Assembly: GCA_964464175.1 (NCBI GenBank) | Contig: CAYXFD010000014.1 | Location: forward strand, 12,841 to 76,840 | DNA from: CAYXFD01 sp964464175 | GTDB taxonomy: Bacteria > Cloacimonadota > Cloacimonadia > Cloacimonadales > JAJBBL01 | Length of the DNA stretch: 64,000 nt | Direction of reading: 5' to 3' | Part shown: piece after piece, positions 55,032 through 63,764 of the stretch | Layout: every line of letters starts with the position of its first letter | Numbering within the stretch: position 1 is the first letter of the stretch | Translations under genes and position numbers: made by a program | Notes under the pieces: generated by a model | The model's input: the letters and a program-made list of their open reading frames with translations, nothing else | What the model was told of the DNA's origin: nothing | The model's database searches: none

Positions 55032-55058
55032 AAAGACCCCCTCACAGAGGGGGTCTTT
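55032..55058. terminator. Bidirectional hairpin terminator between leuS and the kinase gene
   Basis: A perfect 12-bp stem AAAGACCCCCTC / GAGGGGGTCTTT with a 3-nt loop (ACA) lies 40 nt after leuS and 41 nt after the end of the convergent kinase gene. The A/T-rich stem bases supply U-runs in both directions. Confidence 0.87.
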
Positions 55059-55099
55059 CATGTTGTAGTTGTTTATCTGTTGTTTGGATGATTCTTTGC

Positions 55100-55774
55100 T
55101 CAGACAGGAAGGGTAAGATGATACTCAACCCCGTTCTCTGAGTTCTTTACTCTGATAAGACCTCCCATTTCCTTCATGATTTTCTTGATTATCAAGAGAT
55201 CAACGAAATTTTCGGTTACCAGTTCATAATCTGTGTCATCATTCACTTTTGCTATCAGCTCTTCAAAAAGCTGAGAACCATTCCGCTGGATTATGAAACG
55301 GATATTAGCTTCTTCGTGCCAGACTTTTATCCTGATCTTTCCGCCATTCTCCATAGCTGCGACAGCGTTGTTTATTATCTCGTAGAGAGCATTGGCGAGC
55401 AGAAAGGGATTTGCCCGAAAATGGAGATTTTCCTCGATTTCTCTTTCCAATTCGATCTTATGCTTATAGGTCATATTGAAATAGAAGAACCGGTCAAGCT
55501 GATCGATCAACTTATTGACTGCAATTTCCTCGGGACCTGATTGATTGTCTTTACTTAACATGGAATTCAGATCACTTATCATATCGTTGATCTTTTCTAA
55601 TTGACTTAATATCTGGTCAACACCCTGAATATCCGGGTGTTTGAACTTGATTAACTCGATCCTGCCGGAAATACTCATCAAGGGGGTGTTCATATTATGA
55701 ATAAAACCGGGGAGAATAGCTGTGTATTTTGCCAGCAGGCGATACCTGAGCAATTTATCCATACCTTCTCTCAT
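55100..55774 (-). CDS. Small cytoplasmic histidine-kinase-like protein, degenerate ATPase domain
   Basis: 224 residues, no membrane segment or sensor domain. The dimerisation helix contains 'GFIHNMNTPLMSISG', like a HisKA H box, and the ATPase domain has an N box 'ALYEIINNAVAAME'. The G1 motif (DxGxG) is replaced ('IQRNGSQLFEEL') and the glycine-rich G2 lid is missing. It may bind ATP poorly or act as a phosphotransfer or pseudokinase partner (inference). GGGAG precedes its ATG. It lies 25 nt behind the aminotransferase, in the same operon. Confidence 0.72.
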   Translation of the reverse strand: MREGMDKLLRYRLLAKYTAILPGFIHNMNTPLMSISGRIELIKFKHPDIQGVDQILSQLEKINDMISDLNSMLSKDNQSGPEEIAVNKLIDQLDRFFYFNMTYKHKIELEREIEENLHFRANPFLLANALYEIINNAVAAMENGGKIRIKVWHEEANIRFIIQRNGSQLFEELIAKVNDDTDYELVTENFVDLLIIKKIMKEMGGLIRVKNSENGVEYHLTLPV

Positions 55775-55799
55775 AATAAATCTCCCGTGAACCTCATTT

Positions 55800-57005
55800 T
55801 TACAGGTAAGATTCGATGACCTTAGCTAATCTCTTCACCCCTTCAATGTTTCGTTCTTTCGAGGAATAAGAAAAATTGATCCTCATCGTATTTTTCCCTT
55901 CTCCATTACAGTAAAAGGCAGATCCGACAACAAAGGCGACCTTTTCTTTGATCGCATCAAGGAACAGCTTGCCGGTATCAATGTGATCGGGAACCGTTAA
56001 AAACAGGAACAAACCACCTTCAGGCTCCGTCCAGGTAACTTCTTTCGGCATGTATTGACGGAAGGCTTCCAGCATTACATCTCTCTTTTCCCGGTAGAGA
56101 TCAATAATACTTTTGATATTGTTGTCCAATAGCCCGTTCTCGATATATCGGGCTGCTATTCGCTGCGTGTATGGCGGGGTGCAGAGATCGGTTGACTGCT
56201 TGGCAACAACGATCTTATCAAGAATATCTTCGTTACCAACTATCCATCCGATCCGGAAGCCGGGAGCAAATATCTTGGAGAATGTCCCTAACATCAAAAC
56301 CTGATCGCTGTTATCAAGACTATAAATCGTTTCAACAGCTTCTCCTTCAAATCTTAATTCCCGGTAAGGGCTGTCTTCGATTATCAGTACATCATACTTC
56401 TTTGCTAAGGCGATTATCTCCAGACGGCGATTTTTGCTCATGGTTATCCCTGAAGGATTTTGAAAATCGGGAATTACATAGATAAACTTCGGTTTCTGGT
56501 TCTTTGCCTTGAGGCCTTCTAAGGCATTTTCGAGTTTCTCAGCACTCATCCCCTCCTCATCTATCGGTATCCCGATCATATCGGCTCCGTAACTGTTGAA
56601 AGCGCCTAAAGCGCCCAAATAGGAGGGTAAGCCTACTAAGATTTTGTCCCCGCGGTTGATGAAAATCTTGGAAATCAGGTCAAGTGCCTGCTGAGATGCG
56701 GTAGTTATCACAAGATTCTTAAGAGACAGATTCAACCCTTCCTTGTTATAACGCTCTACCAGCAAAGTACGTAACAGGGTATCTCCCTCAGTTGCCCCGT
56801 ATTGTAAGGCAACATAAGCCTCCTTTTTCATTATCTCACATAAGATCTGATATAACTCCTCGACCGGAAAAGATTCCGGTGCCGGTAAGCCACCGGCAAA
56901 AGAGATTATTTCCGGGTCCTGTGTTAATTTCAACAACTCTCTAATTTGAGACTTCTTCATTCCCTGGGCATTCACCGAGAAAATCTGATTCAAATCACTA
57001 ATCAT
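55800..57005 (-). CDS. PLP-dependent aminotransferase (class I/II, LysN/aminoadipate type)
   Basis: 401 residues. 'ISFAGGLPAPESFP' near the N-terminus, 'LQYGATEGDTLLRTLL', 'VIPDFQNPSGITMS' and the PLP-lysine loop 'GTFSKIFAPGFRIGW' match the 2-aminoadipate / aromatic / branched-chain group related to MocR C-terminal domains. The substrate is not certain. It is 18 nt downstream of hflX. Confidence 0.88.
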   Translation of the reverse strand: MISDLNQIFSVNAQGMKKSQIRELLKLTQDPEIISFAGGLPAPESFPVEELYQILCEIMKKEAYVALQYGATEGDTLLRTLLVERYNKEGLNLSLKNLVITTASQQALDLISKIFINRGDKILVGLPSYLGALGAFNSYGADMIGIPIDEEGMSAEKLENALEGLKAKNQKPKFIYVIPDFQNPSGITMSKNRRLEIIALAKKYDVLIIEDSPYRELRFEGEAVETIYSLDNSDQVLMLGTFSKIFAPGFRIGWIVGNEDILDKIVVAKQSTDLCTPPYTQRIAARYIENGLLDNNIKSIIDLYREKRDVMLEAFRQYMPKEVTWTEPEGGLFLFLTVPDHIDTGKLFLDAIKEKVAFVVGSAFYCNGEGKNTMRINFSYSSKERNIEGVKRLAKVIESYL

Positions 57006-57023
57006 TGCATCCTCCGATTTTTT

Positions 57024-58331
57024 TTATTCTTCATGTATGTATCTTTCCTGTTTATAATCTTCTATCTGCTTCAAAATTTTGTGAGAAAGCTCTTTGCTGA
57101 TCTTTGTTTTCAAGATTTGTTCTTTATTCGTTCTGTCAATCTGTTTTTCCAGAACTTCTACATGTTCTTTCAAAAACAAGATAAGTTTCCTCATCTCCAG
57201 AGGGATGCGGAAAACTACCTCCCTCTTCTGGTCTTTCAGATAAGCGGATATCAAAGACATCAGCTCGCCGAAACTATCATCATATTTGGCAGAAATAAAT
57301 ACTGATGCCGGATGTTTCATCATTAAACGTTTGCGTAACAACTTGGAATTCAAGCTGTTACCAAGCATGTCGGCTTTATTGAAGACATAGAGGACATCCT
57401 TGTCATCAGCATCAATCTCCTGCAGGACCTCATTTACGGAAGAGATATATTGTTCGAAATCGGGCTGAGAAAGATCCACTACGTGCAGCAGCAGGTCTGC
57501 TTCGGTAACTTCTAAAAGGGTTGAGTGAAAAGAACTGACCAGAGTGTGGGGGAGTTTTTTGATAAACCCGATTGTATCACTGATAACGACTTTTTCTTTA
57601 TTATCAAGAAAAACACCTCTGGTGGTCGAATCAAGAGTGGCAAAGAGTTGATCGGCAACATAACGTTGTTCGCCGGTAAGTTTGTTGAATAGTGTGGTTT
57701 TACCGGCATTGGTGTAGCCGATAAGCGAAATGTTCTTCATTTGGGTCCGCTTTCTTCGCTTGATAACGGAAACTTTCTCGATATCGGCAATCCGTCGTTT
57801 GAGAATATCAATCTGCTTCTTTATCTCTCTTCGGTCTAACTCTATCTGTTTTTCCCCGGGACCGCGGAATCCTATACCCCCTTCGATCCTGGAAAAATGC
57901 TGCCAGAGATTTCTCAATTTCGAATAGTTATATTGAAGCATTGCCAGTTCAACCTGCATTTTTGCCTGTTTTGTTTTGGCGTGGGTTGCAAAGATATCCA
58001 GGATCAGCTCAGTGCGGTCAACAACGTTACAGGAGGTCAGTTTAGCAATGTTCTTTGCCTGAGCAGGGGAGAGTTCATCATTGAAGATGAGGGTATCAAC
58101 TTCTTCGTCTCTCGCTTTCGAGCTGATCTCGGAAATCTTCCCCTTCCCAATGTAGGTTGCAGGATTTGGTTTATCAAGATGCTGAACGAATCTCTCTATC
58201 ACTTCAGCTCCGGCTGTTTTGCTCAGATGTTCTAACTCATCGACCGTTCGCTCGTATTCTTCTCTTTTTTCTTTACCCGAATGTAACCCTATTAAAAATA
58301 CCCGTTGTTTTACCTTCTTTGTTGACTCCAT
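57024..58331 (-). CDS. hflX: Ribosome-associated GTPase HflX
   Basis: 435 residues from the ATG at 58331, preceded by AAGGA; a TTG at 58370 would add 13 residues and overlap the upstream gene. The N-terminal HflX domain ('NPATYIGKGKISEI', 'DELSPAQAKNI') is followed by a linker ('SRIEGGIGFRGPGEKQIELDRR', in parts) and a GTPase domain with P-loop 'GYTNAGKTTLFNKL', switch 'DTIGFIKKLPH' and 'NKAD'. HflX splits stalled or heat-damaged ribosomes in other bacteria. Confidence 0.94.
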   Translation of the reverse strand: MESTKKVKQRVFLIGLHSGKEKREEYERTVDELEHLSKTAGAEVIERFVQHLDKPNPATYIGKGKISEISSKARDEEVDTLIFNDELSPAQAKNIAKLTSCNVVDRTELILDIFATHAKTKQAKMQVELAMLQYNYSKLRNLWQHFSRIEGGIGFRGPGEKQIELDRREIKKQIDILKRRIADIEKVSVIKRRKRTQMKNISLIGYTNAGKTTLFNKLTGEQRYVADQLFATLDSTTRGVFLDNKEKVVISDTIGFIKKLPHTLVSSFHSTLLEVTEADLLLHVVDLSQPDFEQYISSVNEVLQEIDADDKDVLYVFNKADMLGNSLNSKLLRKRLMMKHPASVFISAKYDDSFGELMSLISAYLKDQKREVVFRIPLEMRKLILFLKEHVEVLEKQIDRTNKEQILKTKISKELSHKILKQIEDYKQERYIHEE

Positions 58332-58344
58332 ATCATCCTTTTGA

Positions 58345-58641
58345 TCAATAATCCTCATTCTCATAGACAAGGATACTCTTATTATTCTGCCGCCACTCTA
58401 AGAACTTCTCCTTGATATCCATCTGCCAAATTATCTTCTTCTGTTCATTCTCAAAGGAGATGATATCGACAAAATGTATCTTGCCATCATGACCTTTAAA
58501 ACTCTTCTGGGGAAACTCTACGGCGAAATCCCTTCCCTGTCTCACTATCGTTATCTCATTGATAAAAAAGCCGGGGGTGATCTCTAAAGTAGCCCGGGCT
58601 TCTACGATACCTCTTCCCACATCTCTGAATCTTATATCCAT
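58345..58641 (-). CDS. SpoVG-like protein
   Basis: 98 residues from the ATG at 58641 (AAGGTG ribosome site); a TTG-initiated longer form is less likely. The N-terminal two thirds follow the SpoVG pattern: 'MDIRFRDVGRGIVEARATLE' then '..FFINEITIVRQGRDFAVEFPQKS', i.e. a beta-rich fold with 'i.vi.g..f.v.fP'. SpoVG proteins bind RNA/DNA and regulate genes in Firmicutes and spirochaetes. The similarity is by eye and moderate. It heads the operon with hflX, 13 nt apart. Confidence 0.5.
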   Translation of the reverse strand: MDIRFRDVGRGIVEARATLEITPGFFINEITIVRQGRDFAVEFPQKSFKGHDGKIHFVDIISFENEQKKIIWQMDIKEKFLEWRQNNKSILVYENEDY

Positions 58642-59084
58642 TACCTTCACCTTCAATATACTATTTATAGTGAAGAATTTATTAACTGCCGTTAAGAAGT
58701 CAATCAATATTTGCTGAGCGGCAGATCATTTTCAGACGAGGTTGTTTTTTTCTCTTCCAGCCCGCCGCTCCAAAAGGCATTTGTTCCTTACCTGCATTAT
58801 TGTTTCGTTCAATGCAGGTAAGGAACGATAATCGAAAGAATAATCATTCCTCTGCCAGTTAATACCGGAAGAACCGGGAAAATGATAAAACAGCGGAATT
58901 TTTTAGACTAACAAAGTTAAGAAAACTGCTTATGCTTGATTTATCTAAGAACAATTTCTTACAGACTTCGTCTGCTGAGCCTGTTTCCTGCATAATTCTC
59001 TGACCTATCCTTTAAAGAGATAGTATTCACCGGCAGGAGAGGAAAAGTCTTGACGTCAGAGTATATCAAAAGTTTGCTAACAGC
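58642..59084. other. Divergent intergenic region with a long inverted repeat
   Basis: About 440 bp between the SpoVG-like gene (minus) and the amidohydrolase-like gene (plus). Its main feature is the 16-bp perfect inverted repeat at 58783-58826. No RNA gene or supported ORF (the minus ORF 58959-59528 is a shadow of the amidohydrolase-like gene). Confidence 0.5.
58783..58826. repeat. 16-bp perfect inverted repeat
   Basis: GTTCCTTACCTGCATT (58783-58798) and its reverse complement (58811-58826), loop of 12 nt. No T-run on either side, so it is not a typical terminator. It could be an operator or a structured leader of either divergent gene. Confidence 0.8.
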
Positions 59085-59873
59085 ATGAATAAAGAACTGG
59101 AGACTGAATACCATTTTGCTTTTTCCGAACCGCTGGTCTGTACTGCTATCCATAACGGTAATTACATTAGTCCGCAGATCAGAAAGAATATCGGTATCAC
59201 CGATAATCTCCGTTTGCGGGAAGAAGATCCGAAGACAGCCTTCTTTACGAAAATATCTGCTAACCGCATCATCCAGCACCGTTCCCGTTTTGAGTATGAT
59301 CTCAACCGTTCCCGGGATAAAGCCTTCTATCTTGAACCTGCTGATGCCTGGGGTCTCAGGGTAAGAAGACAAAGACCTGAAGAAGAGGTCATCAGAGAGA
59401 GTCTTTCTGCCTATGATCGTTTTTACCGCCGGACTAAATCCTTTTTTGATGAAATGACTACAACTTTTGGTTCTTTCTTTGTTTATGATATCCATTCTTA
59501 TAATCATCACAGAAAGGGGAATGATCAACCGTTCGATTCTCCGGCAGAAAATCCCGAAATCATTCTCGGAACAAGCATTATGCCGGCAGAATGGTTTCCT
59601 CTGGTCAAAAGAATACAGGAATCACTTCTCGGATTCGATTTTTTCGGAAGAAAGCTTGATGTAAGAATAAATGTGAAGTTTCCCGGAGGAAATTTCTCCC
59701 GCTGGATCCATTCGAGTTATCCGGGCAGAGTGGCTTGTATTGCCATTGAGTTTAAAAAGATCTTTATGGATGAGTGGACAGGAGAATTCTTTCCCGATAA
59801 ACAAGAGGCTTTGCGACAAGCGTTACTTCGGACAAAACCGGTTATTCTTAATTATCTCAGGGAAAAGCAATAG
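59085..59873 (+). CDS. N-formylglutamate amidohydrolase-like protein
   Basis: 262 residues. Family motifs: 'CTAIHNGNYISPQI' (metal-ligand His), 'RFEYDLNRSRDKAFY' and 'FVYDIHSYNHHRKG'. These match the FGase family, zinc enzymes that release formate from N-formylglutamate or related acyl amino acids. No histidine-degradation genes are nearby, so the substrate may differ. No signal peptide. Confidence 0.82.
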   Translation: MNKELETEYHFAFSEPLVCTAIHNGNYISPQIRKNIGITDNLRLREEDPKTAFFTKISANRIIQHRSRFEYDLNRSRDKAFYLEPADAWGLRVRRQRPEEEVIRESLSAYDRFYRRTKSFFDEMTTTFGSFFVYDIHSYNHHRKGNDQPFDSPAENPEIILGTSIMPAEWFPLVKRIQESLLGFDFFGRKLDVRINVKFPGGNFSRWIHSSYPGRVACIAIEFKKIFMDEWTGEFFPDKQEALRQALLRTKPVILNYLREKQ

Positions 59874-59980
59874 CGAGAAGAAATTGATTTTGGAATGAAA
59901 GTTGCATTAAAAAAGAGTAAATGAAAACATGATGCCGGAATACTTGGTTTAAGCCATTTTATCCGGTGATAGGGGAGAAG

Positions 59981-62900
59981 ATGAAGAAGAAGTTTGGTTT
60001 GCTGATTATAACTGTTTTGTTGATTACGGGAAGTTTGTCAGCTGATATTCTGCAAAAAGCTACGGCTGTTCTTAATATAGCCTTTCGGGAAATAAACCGG
60101 ACCGAAGAAGTATTACCGGTAATAATTGTTATGGAAGAGCAGTATGATCCCGACATATTGTATAAAGAGATTCAGGGACTTGATAAAATCTCAAGACGTA
60201 ATTATACGATAAAAGCTTTGGAACAGTTCAGCAATGCAACCCAATCCGGAATTAGAAAAGTACTTACGGATATGGAGAAAGAAGGCTTAGTGACTAATCT
60301 CCGTTATCTCTGGGTTGCCAATGTAATCAATCTGGAGGCGACAAAAGAAGCGCTGCTGATCCTCGATAGCCGGGATGACATCGACAGGCTGGAATATGAT
60401 CCATTAAGAAAAATACTTAATGATGATGATTTTTACCCTGCCGGGATAACCGAAAACAATACGGATGACCCGCTTAGAAATGACCGGGAGATAGTATATA
60501 ACCTGAATGTCATGAATGTCCCCGATGTCTGGGATCAGGGTTTTACCGGTCAGGGTGTAACAGTCGCTGTTCTGGATACCGGTGTTAATTACAACCATAA
60601 TGATATTACCAATCAGATGTGGACACATCCCGATTATCCGAACCATGGTTTCAACTTTATCAATAACAGCCATCAAACGATGGATAATCATAGTCACGGT
60701 ACCCATTGTGCCGGCACAGTAGCCGGTGACGGTACATCCGGTTCACAAACCGGAGTAGCTCCCGGTAGTACAGTTATGGCTCTGCTTGTTCTGGATTCGA
60801 GCGGAAGCGGACAGCAGAGTGGCGTATGGGCAGCTATTCAGTTTTCTATGCAGCATGGAGCTGATGTAATGAGTCTTTCACTTGGCTGGCTGCATGCCTG
60901 GGATCCGGACCGGACAACCTGGCGGATGGTAATGTCTAATGCTCTCTCAGCCGGGGTTGTTGCTTCAGTAGCAGCCGGAAATGAAGGGAATCAGCAATAC
61001 TCCTATCCCATTCCGAGTAATGTCAGAACACCGGGCGATTGTCCCCCTCCCTGGCTGCATCCCAATCAGACCGAGATAGGTGGTCTAAGCGCTGTAATTA
61101 GTGTCGGAGCTACTGATTCCTCTGACCAGATAGCAAATTTTTCTTCCCGCGGCCCTGTTACCTGGCAGAATGTCGGTTTCTATAATGATTATCTGTACAG
61201 TCCGGGGATTGGATTGATTAGACCGGATATTGTAGCTCCCGGTGTTAGTGTTAAGTCCCTGGTTCATAACAATAATTTTGGCTATACCCTGAAAAGCGGA
61301 ACATCAATGGCTGCTCCTAACAATGCGGGGGTAATAGCCTTGATGATCTCCAAGGATCCGACCCTCTTGCCGGAAGAGATCTCACAGATCATAGAGCAAT
61401 CGGCTGTGCCTCTGAGTCCTTTCAAGAATAATACTTTCGGGTCAGGAAGGGTAGATGCCTTAGCCGCTATCGATATGGTTACGGCAGACAATCCTCCCAA
61501 TCCGGCAATGAATCCTATTCCCTCAGATCTGGCTGTCAATGTTTCCCTGTACCCTTCGCTTTCCTGGTCTAACGGAGGAGGTTCTTCGATGTACTATGTC
61601 TATTTAGGAACGGATAATCCACCCACTAACATAGTCGATGGTTACATCACCGAAGAGCTTTCTTATCTTGTCCCCGAACAGCTTGATAGTTCAACAGAGT
61701 ATTTCTGGCGAATTGATTCAATGAATAGCAACGGGGTGACTACGGGAAATATCTGGTCGTTTACTACCGGTTTGCCGGTAAGTGAAGACTTCGAAACAGG
61801 AGATTTTTCTAACTATAGCTGGCAATTTTCCACGGCAGGTGATGATGCCCAAAACTGGCAGATAACAAATGAAGAATCATTCAGTGGTTATTACTCTGCA
61901 AGAAGCGGTGAGATAGGTGATAGCTGTATTACTACTCTCTACATAACTCTTGAGGTGGTCGAACCCGGGATCATCTCCTTCTATCGAAAAGTTTCAACTG
62001 AAAATAATCTCGACTTTCTCCGGTTTTTTATTAACAATACCATTGTCGGACACTGGTCAGGTGAACAGGATTGGGGATTCGAAAGCTTTGATGTCAGTCC
62101 GGGAACCTATACATTTCGTTGGCTCTATATGAAAGATTCGGCAAATTCAGATGGAGAAGACACCGTCTGGATTGATGACATTACCTTTCCTCCTTTGACC
62201 CATCAGGTGATTTCTCCCGATAATCTGTCATACGACCTGCAGCTCGAGGAGATCCATCTTTCCTGGGATCTCCCTGAAGATAACGATGAAGACCAATATG
62301 ACCTGCTCGGTTTTAATATCTATCAGGCTCTGGATCAACAGGCATCTTATAGTATGGTTAATAGTGTGCCTGTCGAAGAAAACGAATATTATATTCTCAT
62401 TACTGAATCCGGGGAACATCATTACTACATCACAGCCCTCTATGATGTCGGAGAATCAGAACCTTCGGAAAGTATCGCACTGACTATTGAACCGGCACCG
62501 GCAGATCCGGATATCTATCCTCCGGGAGGAGAATATGATCATGTAGTTACCGTTCATATCGAAACAGACGACCCGGATATCTTCATTTACTATACAACCG
62601 ATAACAGCGATCCTACAACAGGTTGTTCGCTCTATACCGAACCTATCCTAATTGAAACAGACATGACCCTGAAAGTAAAACTCTTCCAAGAAGGTCATCT
62701 CCCCGGAGATGTCATAATAAACGAATATACTTTCACAACATCAACTGAAGAAGATTTCGTTGGAATACTGACCGATTTGAGAGTCTATCCGAATCCTTTT
62801 ATGCTCAATAACCCTGCCCTCAGAAACAATCAGCATTTGAGTATTGACTTCATTATCGCTGATAAGAGTGGTGAGGTTCAGATCGAGATATTTAATATCA

Positions 62901-63070
62901 AAGGTCAGTTGGTCAGGTCTTTCAGACAGCAAGTGACAGCGGGACAGAGACAGATCCTCCCCTGGGATCTGAACAGCAGTCAGGGTAAACAAGCCGGCAG
63001 CGGTGTTTATCTAATCAGACTTAACTCGGGTGAAGAAGTTATCAACCGGAGAGTGATGATCATTAAATAA
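59981..63070 (+). CDS. Secreted subtilisin-like serine protease with C-terminal sorting tail
   Basis: 1,029 residues from the ATG at 59981 (GGGGAG 5 nt upstream; a GTG 15 nt earlier is less likely). Signal peptide 'MKKKFGLLIITVLLITGSLSA', inhibitor-like propeptide (~30-150), S8 catalytic domain with D199 ('VAVLDTGVNYNHNDI'), H239 ('HSHGTHCAGT') and S442 ('SGTSMAAP'). Then an Fn3-like region, a MAM/anchor-J-like domain ('VSEDFETGDF...DTVWIDDITF'), another Fn3, a chitobiase/DUF-like 'YYTTDNSDPTT' module and a Por/FlgD-like tail ('LRVYPNPFML...GSGVYLIRL...RRVMIIK'). The tail is the type used for type IX secretion in FCB bacteria, so the enzyme is probably exported to the surface or medium. Confidence 0.93.
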   Translation: MKKKFGLLIITVLLITGSLSADILQKATAVLNIAFREINRTEEVLPVIIVMEEQYDPDILYKEIQGLDKISRRNYTIKALEQFSNATQSGIRKVLTDMEKEGLVTNLRYLWVANVINLEATKEALLILDSRDDIDRLEYDPLRKILNDDDFYPAGITENNTDDPLRNDREIVYNLNVMNVPDVWDQGFTGQGVTVAVLDTGVNYNHNDITNQMWTHPDYPNHGFNFINNSHQTMDNHSHGTHCAGTVAGDGTSGSQTGVAPGSTVMALLVLDSSGSGQQSGVWAAIQFSMQHGADVMSLSLGWLHAWDPDRTTWRMVMSNALSAGVVASVAAGNEGNQQYSYPIPSNVRTPGDCPPPWLHPNQTEIGGLSAVISVGATDSSDQIANFSSRGPVTWQNVGFYNDYLYSPGIGLIRPDIVAPGVSVKSLVHNNNFGYTLKSGTSMAAPNNAGVIALMISKDPTLLPEEISQIIEQSAVPLSPFKNNTFGSGRVDALAAIDMVTADNPPNPAMNPIPSDLAVNVSLYPSLSWSNGGGSSMYYVYLGTDNPPTNIVDGYITEELSYLVPEQLDSSTEYFWRIDSMNSNGVTTGNIWSFTTGLPVSEDFETGDFSNYSWQFSTAGDDAQNWQITNEESFSGYYSARSGEIGDSCITTLYITLEVVEPGIISFYRKVSTENNLDFLRFFINNTIVGHWSGEQDWGFESFDVSPGTYTFRWLYMKDSANSDGEDTVWIDDITFPPLTHQVISPDNLSYDLQLEEIHLSWDLPEDNDEDQYDLLGFNIYQALDQQASYSMVNSVPVEENEYYILITESGEHHYYITALYDVGESEPSESIALTIEPAPADPDIYPPGGEYDHVVTVHIETDDPDIFIYYTTDNSDPTTGCSLYTEPILIETDMTLKVKLFQEGHLPGDVIINEYTFTTSTEEDFVGILTDLRVYPNPFMLNNPALRNNQHLSIDFIIADKSGEVQIEIFNIKGQLVRSFRQQVTAGQRQILPWDLNSSQGKQAGSGVYLIRLNSGEEVINRRVMIIK

Positions 63071-63127
63071 ATTAGATCCGTAAAGCATTTTTCTGCAAAA
63101 AACAGACTAATTCCGCTTCTATAATAT

Positions 63128-63178
63128 AAGGGATGGTTTTAGCGATTATAAACAAACCGCTGAAACTGTCCCTTTTTC
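63128..63178 (+). terminator. Intrinsic terminator of the subtilisin gene
   Basis: On the plus strand, 63128-63144 pairs with 63158-63174 over 17 bp, all Watson-Crick or G-U (three wobbles), with a 13-nt loop. The stem ends in CCCUUUUUC. The wobble pairs become A-C on the other strand, so it should work only for the plus-strand transcript. Confidence 0.82.
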
Positions 63179-63531
63179 AGTTATTGCTGTGATAGATTCT
63201 TGTTACGACAACTCGTTTTCTCTTTTCTACTCAACTCCAATTTGATCCTCCGGCTGCGGAATAGTATATCCGGATGAAATGCAATCATCTTTCTCAGCAA
63301 CCTGACTTAAATTTGAGCAGTTAAAAAAAACATCGGAAGAGAGAAAACCTAATAACCAAAGAGAAAGAAAGGAAGATAAGCCGAAATTATGACTTGAAAA
63401 TAAATAATTCATTGACAAATAGTCCTTAATTATTTATTGGTCAATCAAGGGTATTGAGAAAAGCGAATCTTCAACGACATTAACGAGGGATAGTTTTATG
63501 CTGCCGAAAAGCTCTGTCAGGCTGATTTTAC

Positions 63532-63562
<31 letters not shown>

Positions 63563-63695
63563 CCTATGTCCCTTATTATAAACTAACTCATTACAGAGTA
63601 AATAATGCAATCATTACCTCCAAACAAACCGATACGGTTAGATCTCTGCTTCAGAGAATCTTTCCCAATCCGAGAAACAAGTTCATCCGGCAAAA

Positions 63696-63725
63696 CGGTC
63701 TTACCGCTGCCTGTCGGTAAGACCG
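63696..63725. repeat. 11-bp perfect inverted repeat in the leader of the last gene
   Basis: CGGTCTTACCG and its exact complement CGGTAAGACCG around an 8-nt loop, ending 39 nt before the ATG. No T-run follows, so it is not an intrinsic terminator. It could shape or protect the mRNA leader or bind a regulator. Confidence 0.85.
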
Positions 63726-63764
63726 AAGGAATCGGGTACAAGAAAGAATAAATGGAGGTGTACT

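Noticed and set aside
63412..63440. TTGACA as a -35 box for the last gene
   Set aside because: No acceptable -10 at 16-18 bp and more than 300 bp from the start codon; too weak to list.
63696..63725. Hairpin as an intrinsic terminator
   Set aside because: No U-run on either strand; the protease gene already has a strong terminator at 63128-63178.
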